DNA of 64,000 nucleotides from Urinicoccus timonensis (GTDB lineage: Bacteria; Bacillota; Clostridia; Tissierellales; Peptoniphilaceae), in NCBI RefSeq assembly GCF_900232945.1, contig NZ_OCTU01000001.1:263054-327053 (forward strand), in the 5' to 3' direction. The position numbers were made by a program, and so were the translations under genes. Below the pieces are notes generated by a model. That model was not told where the DNA came from. It made no database searches and was given only the letters and a program-made list of their open reading frames with translations. Positions 60,590-64,000 of the stretch are shown one piece after another (within the stretch, counting starts at the first letter, position 1; each line of letters opens with the position of its first letter).

Positions 60590-60919
60590 ATGTCTTTTCA
60601 AATTGCCCGTCAATATGACGAAGATCAAAATTTATTAATCTTAAAACCCAAGGGAGAATTAGATATCACCAGTACACCAGAATTTAAAAAAGTCGGTGAA
60701 AGGGAATATGAAAAGTACAAAACAGACATTTTAATTAATGCAGAAAACTTAATTTATATGGATTCTACAGGCCTGGGCGCTTTTATTTACTTATTAAAAC
60801 TCTGCAAAGACGACAATAAGAAAATAAAAATTAGTAAGATGAAAAAGTCCATTCGAAAATTATTTACCATTACCCAATTGGACAACCTATTTGTTTTTGA
60901 AGGAGAAGAAAATGACTGA
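60590..60919 (+). CDS. Anti-sigma factor antagonist (STAS domain)
   Basis: A 109-residue SpoIIAA/RsbV-type protein. STAS fold with KPKGELDITSTPEF (about 20-33) and the phospho-acceptor loop YMDSTGLGAFIYLL (Ser about 58). In its unphosphorylated state it should bind the anti-sigma factor and free the sigma factor. AAGGAGG precedes the ATG. It overlaps the next gene by 8 bp in a three-gene partner-switching module. Confidence 0.92.
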   Translation: MSFQIARQYDEDQNLLILKPKGELDITSTPEFKKVGEREYEKYKTDILINAENLIYMDSTGLGAFIYLLKLCKDDNKKIKISKMKKSIRKLFTITQLDNLFVFEGEEND

Positions 60920-61277
60920 TCTTTTAAGTTTTTCTTTTCCAAGAAAGAAAGACTATATACCTGTAGCCCGCCTGACAACTTCCTACTTGGCTAGTCTAAA
61001 AAATTTAGACTTAGATACCATTGAAGACTTACGGATGATTGTAACAGAGGCCTGTAATCTTTCTTATTATCTTCAAGAGGACCAAGGGGATATTTCTTTA
61101 AAAATATCCCTAGGAGAGGATAAAATTTCCTTTGCCATCTCCTGCCCCTATCCAGAAAAAATAAAAGAAGACGACCTATCTCTTATGAGTGAATCCATTA
61201 TTCGGTCCCTGGCAGATGATCTGGATTACAAGGATTCAAGCATGGTTATTTCAAAGTCCATCCAAACAGACCAATGA
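60912..61277 (+). CDS. Degenerate RsbW/SpoIIAB-like anti-sigma factor
   Basis: A 121-residue protein placed as the anti-sigma kinase of the module. The N-terminal half keeps the GHKL N-box (LRMIVTEACNLSYYL, about 43-57), though EACTNA is expected. The G1 (DxGxG) and G2 (GxGL) loops that bind ATP are absent: where they belong the sequence reads FAISCPYPEKIKEDD and SESIIRSLADD. It may bind sigma without kinase activity. AGGAGAAG upstream sets the start at 60912; the end overlaps the sigma gene (ATGA). Confidence 0.75.
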   Translation: MTDLLSFSFPRKKDYIPVARLTTSYLASLKNLDLDTIEDLRMIVTEACNLSYYLQEDQGDISLKISLGEDKISFAISCPYPEKIKEDDLSLMSESIIRSLADDLDYKDSSMVISKSIQTDQ

Positions 61278-62065
61278 TGGATAGACAAGCATACGATCAA
61301 TTGGATCGTCAACTCACAAAAGAAGAAAGAAAAGAGATGTTTCAAGAGTATGCAAAGACAAAGGACCAAGAATTAAGAGATATATTAATTGAAGAACACC
61401 TCTATATTGCAGAGATTTTATCTAAAAAATATGCAAATCGGGGGATTGATTATGACGATATCTTCCAAGTGGCTTCCATTGGGTTAATCTATGGGGTGGA
61501 AAGGTATGACCCTTCCAAGGGCTATGAATTTTCAAGCTTTGCCACTCCTACAATTATTGGGGAAATAAAAAAATACTTTCGAGACAAGGGTTGGACTATC
61601 CGGGTCCCCAGAAGGATTCAAGAGCTTTCAAAAAAAATCAACAACGCCAAGATTACCCTGGCTCAAGAATATCAAAGAACTCCTACAATCAAGGATATTG
61701 CCGATTATTTAAATGTCAGCCAAGAAGATGTTTTGGAATCTATGGAGGCTTCCAAGGTTTATTCACCAACCTCTTTGGACTTAAAATTTGAGGGGGCTGG
61801 AGATGACAAGGAAGTCAACTTATCCGACTTGATTGGGGAAGAAGAGCCTTATTTTAATCAGATTGAGGTCAATGATTTTCTTGAAAAAGCCATGGAAAAA
61901 TTAAATGACGTTGAAAAGACGATTTTAATTGACCGCTACTACAATAAAAAAACCCAAGTTTCCATTGCAGAAAAGCTAGACATCTCTCAAATGACCGTAT
62001 CTCGGATTGAGAAAAAAGTCCTGGAAAAGATTAGGAAAGAAGCCTATAGGGCAGCAAATATGTAG
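61274..62065 (+). CDS. SigB/SigF/SigG-family RNA polymerase sigma factor
   Basis: A 263-residue group 3 sigma factor. Region 2 has DYDDIFQVASIGLIYGVERYDPSKGYEFSSFATPTI-type sequence (key parts IFQVASIGLI and FSSFATPTIIGEIK, about 63-100). Region 3 has TPTIKDIADYLNVS, and region 4 has TQVSIAEKLDISQMTVSRIEK (about 232-252). It resembles SigB or the sporulation sigmas F/G. With its STAS and anti-sigma partners it forms a stress-type switch; no sporulation genes are seen nearby. Confidence 0.92.
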   Translation: MMDRQAYDQLDRQLTKEERKEMFQEYAKTKDQELRDILIEEHLYIAEILSKKYANRGIDYDDIFQVASIGLIYGVERYDPSKGYEFSSFATPTIIGEIKKYFRDKGWTIRVPRRIQELSKKINNAKITLAQEYQRTPTIKDIADYLNVSQEDVLESMEASKVYSPTSLDLKFEGAGDDKEVNLSDLIGEEEPYFNQIEVNDFLEKAMEKLNDVEKTILIDRYYNKKTQVSIAEKLDISQMTVSRIEKKVLEKIRKEAYRAANM

Positions 62066-62074
62066 GGGGTTTTT

Positions 62075-62698
62075 ATGAATAAGAAGAAAAATTTATTATT
62101 TATAAGTAAGCTCATCTATTTTCTGGAAATTATTATTAGTGCTACAGTCATACTGGCCATTATCTTTTCATTTCCAGACCTATTTAAGTACATTATTAAA
62201 ATTGTAAACAGTGATCCAGACCTATCTTTAAATCTTTTTCAGGATTTTTTAAAGCATAGTCTAATGCTTGTGATAGGTATGGAATTTATCATGATGCTGA
62301 TTGCATATTCTGATAAAAATATTATCTACCTTATTACCTTTGTTATTGCCAGAAAACTTTTGATTAAATCGGATACCATGTTGGACCTATTGATTGGGTC
62401 TGTGGCCATTGCCATCCTATTTTTTGTCAAAAATTTTATTATGAAGAAAAATATGAATGTAGATGTCAATGCGGGGATTTTTTCTGCGGCAACATCGGTG
62501 GAGTCCATTAATCAACAGTTTAACTACCATATAGATAGCCATGGCTTCCAGTCTATTGGAGGCTTGGTCTATTATCTTTTACAGCAAGCAGGTTCCGAAA
62601 TTGCAAATGGAGAGCTTATTTCAGACCAATACTATATCTACCAAATTGAAAAAGAAAGTAATGGAACCATTGAGCTCATTACCATCCAACCAAAGTAA
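62075..62698 (+). CDS. PsiE-like membrane domain fused to a CorC/HlyC-type C-terminal domain
   Basis: A 207-residue protein. Four membrane helices (about 9-32, 60-80, 82-100 and 105-122) form a PsiE-like domain. A soluble tail (about 130-205) has SAATSVESINQQF, then FQSIGGLVYYLLQQAGSEIANGE-like spacing (key IGGLVYYLL) and a final hydrophobic strand. This follows the CorC_HlyC transporter-associated domain. TAGGGGG upstream; 9 bp after the sigma gene, so in its operon. Its role is unknown; possibly an effector of the stress switch. Confidence 0.65.
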   Translation: MNKKKNLLFISKLIYFLEIIISATVILAIIFSFPDLFKYIIKIVNSDPDLSLNLFQDFLKHSLMLVIGMEFIMMLIAYSDKNIIYLITFVIARKLLIKSDTMLDLLIGSVAIAILFFVKNFIMKKNMNVDVNAGIFSAATSVESINQQFNYHIDSHGFQSIGGLVYYLLQQAGSEIANGELISDQYYIYQIEKESNGTIELITIQPK

Positions 62699-62726
62699 CT
62701 TTCTCCCTGGAGAAAGTACTTTTTCT
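62698..62726 (+). terminator. Weak terminator or RNA hairpin before proC
   Basis: ACTTTCTCC (62698-62706) faces GGAGAAAGT (62709-62717), followed by ACTTTTTCTT. Some read-through into proC is likely. Confidence 0.55.
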
Positions 62727-62740
62727 TAAGGAGGTTGATT

Positions 62741-63511
62741 ATGGATAAAAAAATAGCCATGCTAGGAGTTGGAAATATGGGCGGGGCCATCGCCATGGCC
62801 TTGGCCCAAAAGGGATACTCTCTAGTTTTATCAAATAGAAGCTTGGAAAAATTAGAGAAGTTTAAAGTCTTTGACCAAGTAGAAATTACCCAAGACAACC
62901 AGGAGGCTTGTAAAAAGGCAGACTATATCTTTATTGGAGTCAAACCTTATCAGTTCGAGGCTTTAATGGAAGACTTAAAAGATTCCCTGCAAAAACCCTT
63001 AATTTCCATGGTTATGGGAAAAAGCCTAAGAGAGATGGAAGATCTTTTAGGACATCAAAAACTAGTGAGGATCATGCCCAATACACCAGCCCAAGTGGGA
63101 GAGTCTATGACAGCAGCGGCCTTTGGTCAAGATTTAGACTCAAAAGAAAGACAGGATATCCAAGAGCTTCTGATGGCCTTTGGGTCCTATAAGGAAATTC
63201 AGGAAGATCAATTTCCAGCTTTTTGTGCCCTATGTGGTTGTATGCCAGCCTTTATTGACCTCTTTATTGAAGGAGCCTCCGATGGGGCTGTCTATTGTGG
63301 TTTAAAAAGAGAAGACAGTTATGAGTTTTTAGCCCAAACCCTAAAAGGGGTAGCAAAATTATTAGAAGAAAGTAAAAAACATCCAGGAGTTTTAAAAGAT
63401 GAAGTTACTTCGCCAGCTGGATCCACTATAAAGGGGGTCCATGAGTTGGAAAAGGGGTCTTTCCGCTATCTCATTAGCCAAGCAGTGATTACAGCAGCAA
63501 AAAACAGTTAA
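62741..63511 (+). CDS. proC: Pyrroline-5-carboxylate reductase
   Basis: A 256-residue NAD(P)H enzyme that makes proline in the last step of its synthesis. Rossmann motif AMLGVGNMGGAIAMAL (about 6-21), VRIMPNTPAQVGESMTA (about 110) and the C-terminal EVTSPAGSTIKGVHELE (about 222) are family signatures. AAGGAGG sets the ATG at 62741; a TTG two codons earlier is less likely. Confidence 0.95.
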   Translation: MDKKIAMLGVGNMGGAIAMALAQKGYSLVLSNRSLEKLEKFKVFDQVEITQDNQEACKKADYIFIGVKPYQFEALMEDLKDSLQKPLISMVMGKSLREMEDLLGHQKLVRIMPNTPAQVGESMTAAAFGQDLDSKERQDIQELLMAFGSYKEIQEDQFPAFCALCGCMPAFIDLFIEGASDGAVYCGLKREDSYEFLAQTLKGVAKLLEESKKHPGVLKDEVTSPAGSTIKGVHELEKGSFRYLISQAVITAAKNS

Positions 63512-63572
63512 CTTGTTATTTTATCCAAGGCCAGGGGCCAGGATAAAAACTTAAATCTTTAAAGGGGAAAAA

Positions 63573-63821
63573 ATGGAAGAACTTATATTTTTAATCAATG
63601 TCTATAGTGATTTAGAAAGAGGAATCGCCACAGTGGCCTTGGAAGATGCAGGGATTCCCTACTCCTTAAAAGACTATGAGTCAGGAAACTACATGAGGCT
63701 TTTCATGGGGTCTTCTATTTATGGTTGTGAAATAGATGTAAGTCCTGAAGATTATGACCGGGCTGTTGAAGTCATTACCACTGTCTTAGGGCCTGGAATT
63801 TTTGAAAAACAAGAAAAATAA
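63573..63821 (+). CDS. DUF2007 family small protein
   Basis: An 82-residue protein of the putative signal-transducing DUF2007 family. It has the typical start (LINVYSDLERGIATVALEDAG), the GSSIYGCEIDV stretch and a C-terminal helix VSPEDYDRAVEVI. The fold is ferredoxin-like and the function is unknown. AAAGGGG precedes the ATG. A strong terminator follows. Confidence 0.85.
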   Translation: MEELIFLINVYSDLERGIATVALEDAGIPYSLKDYESGNYMRLFMGSSIYGCEIDVSPEDYDRAVEVITTVLGPGIFEKQEK

Positions 63822-63824
63822 GCT

Positions 63825-63862
63825 AAGAGAGGGAAAATAAAAATCTTTTTATTTTCTCTTTT
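63825..63862 (+). terminator. Terminator after the DUF2007 gene
   Basis: GAGGGAAAATAAAAA faces TTTTTATTTTCTCTT around a short TC centre, followed by TTTCTT. Confidence 0.8.
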
Positions 63863-63879
63863 CTTGTACGCTTTAGCAT

Positions 63880-64000
63880 GAAAAAACCACCAGCTATGCT
63901 GGTGGTAGGAAAATAAGCTTTAGCTTCAAGTAAAAAAGCCTCCCATGATATACTAAATAAGTTACTGGCAGTAGCATATTTAGAAAAGGGAGGCATCCAC
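63880..64000 (+). mobile_element. Left end of an IS200/IS605-type element (cut by window edge)
   Basis: Two structures are stacked here. A subterminal hairpin ACCACCAGC-TAT-GCTGGTGGT (63886-63906) is like those bound by Y1 transposases. Then comes a long imperfect hairpin in which GCCTCCC (63938-63944) pairs with GGGAGGC (63988-63994), with CTAAATA/TATTTAG inside. The GGGAGG would be the tnpA ribosome-binding site, sequestered as in IS200 leaders. The transposase itself is outside the window, so this is inferred from the leader. Confidence 0.55.

Noticed and set aside
1-64000. CRISPR array, prophage, restriction or toxin-antitoxin locus
   Set aside because: No regularly spaced repeats, integrase, phage structural gene, methylase/endonuclease pair or toxin-antitoxin pair was seen; the YgjP-type metallopeptidase stands alone.

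Overview
The window looks like a chromosomal origin region of an anaerobic, low-to-moderate G+C Firmicute. The gene order rpmH-rnpA-yidD-yidC-jag-mnmE-mnmG-rsmG on one side of oriC and dnaA-dnaN-yaaA-recF-gyrB-gyrA on the other is the classic Firmicute origin block. NADH oxidase, a 4Fe-4S membrane protein, ethanolamine utilisation and a peptidase with a YfcC carrier suggest an amino-acid/amine-fermenting anaerobe. My guess is a Tissierellia/Peptoniphilaceae-type organism, but that is inference and no genus is claimed.

Layout. 0-23 kb holds mixed-strand metabolic genes: the end of bioY, a cysteine hydrolase, a DAACS carrier, a five-gene redox operon (thioredoxin-like lipoprotein, 52-aa CxxC membrane protein, 4Fe-4S polyferredoxin, two-component pair), NADH oxidase, a glyoxalase II-like hydrolase, a His-tailed EamA transporter, ogt, MATE, yfcC-iadA, DUF2254, yjbQ, mntP, a YgjP-type metallopeptidase, a flavoprotein lacking the thioredoxin-reductase CxxC, a membrane XRE regulator, a stalk-domain protein and an ADP-ribosylglycohydrolase. 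23.3-28.95 kb is a methyltransferase plus Opp/Nik-type ABC transporter operon. It is preceded by what reads as a cobalamin riboswitch with an intrinsic terminator. 29-44.5 kb is a complete ethanolamine utilisation (eut) microcompartment locus in the order eutS-P-V-W-A-B-C-L-K-E-M-T-J-(216 aa)-N-(115 aa)-H-Q-G.

44.6-51.3 kb is the left arm of the origin, including a perfect parS palindrome. 51.4-53.75 kb is a bipartite oriC: a DnaA-box cluster upstream of dnaA, and a second cluster with a DnaA-trio tract between dnaA and dnaN. An unfamiliar 130-aa gene sits in the rpmH-dnaA gap. 53.7-60.5 kb is dnaN to gyrA. Then come an anti-anti-sigma/anti-sigma/SigB-type sigma module, a PsiE-CorC fusion, proC and a DUF2007 gene. 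The right edge appears to be the left end of an IS200/IS605 element.

How it fits together. EutBC needs adenosylcobalamin, EutT makes it and EutA reactivates the enzyme. The cobalamin-switched ABC operon directly downstream of eut is plausibly the cobalt (or corrinoid) supply. EutW/EutV should sense ethanolamine and relieve a terminator in the eutA leader, where I can read a two-hairpin ANTAR target. eutSPVW has its own strong promoter with no room for such a leader, so sensing proteins are probably always made while the enzymes and most shell genes are induced. Genes from 22.5 to 51.3 kb lie on the minus strand and those right of dnaA on the plus strand, so both arms are co-oriented with replication.
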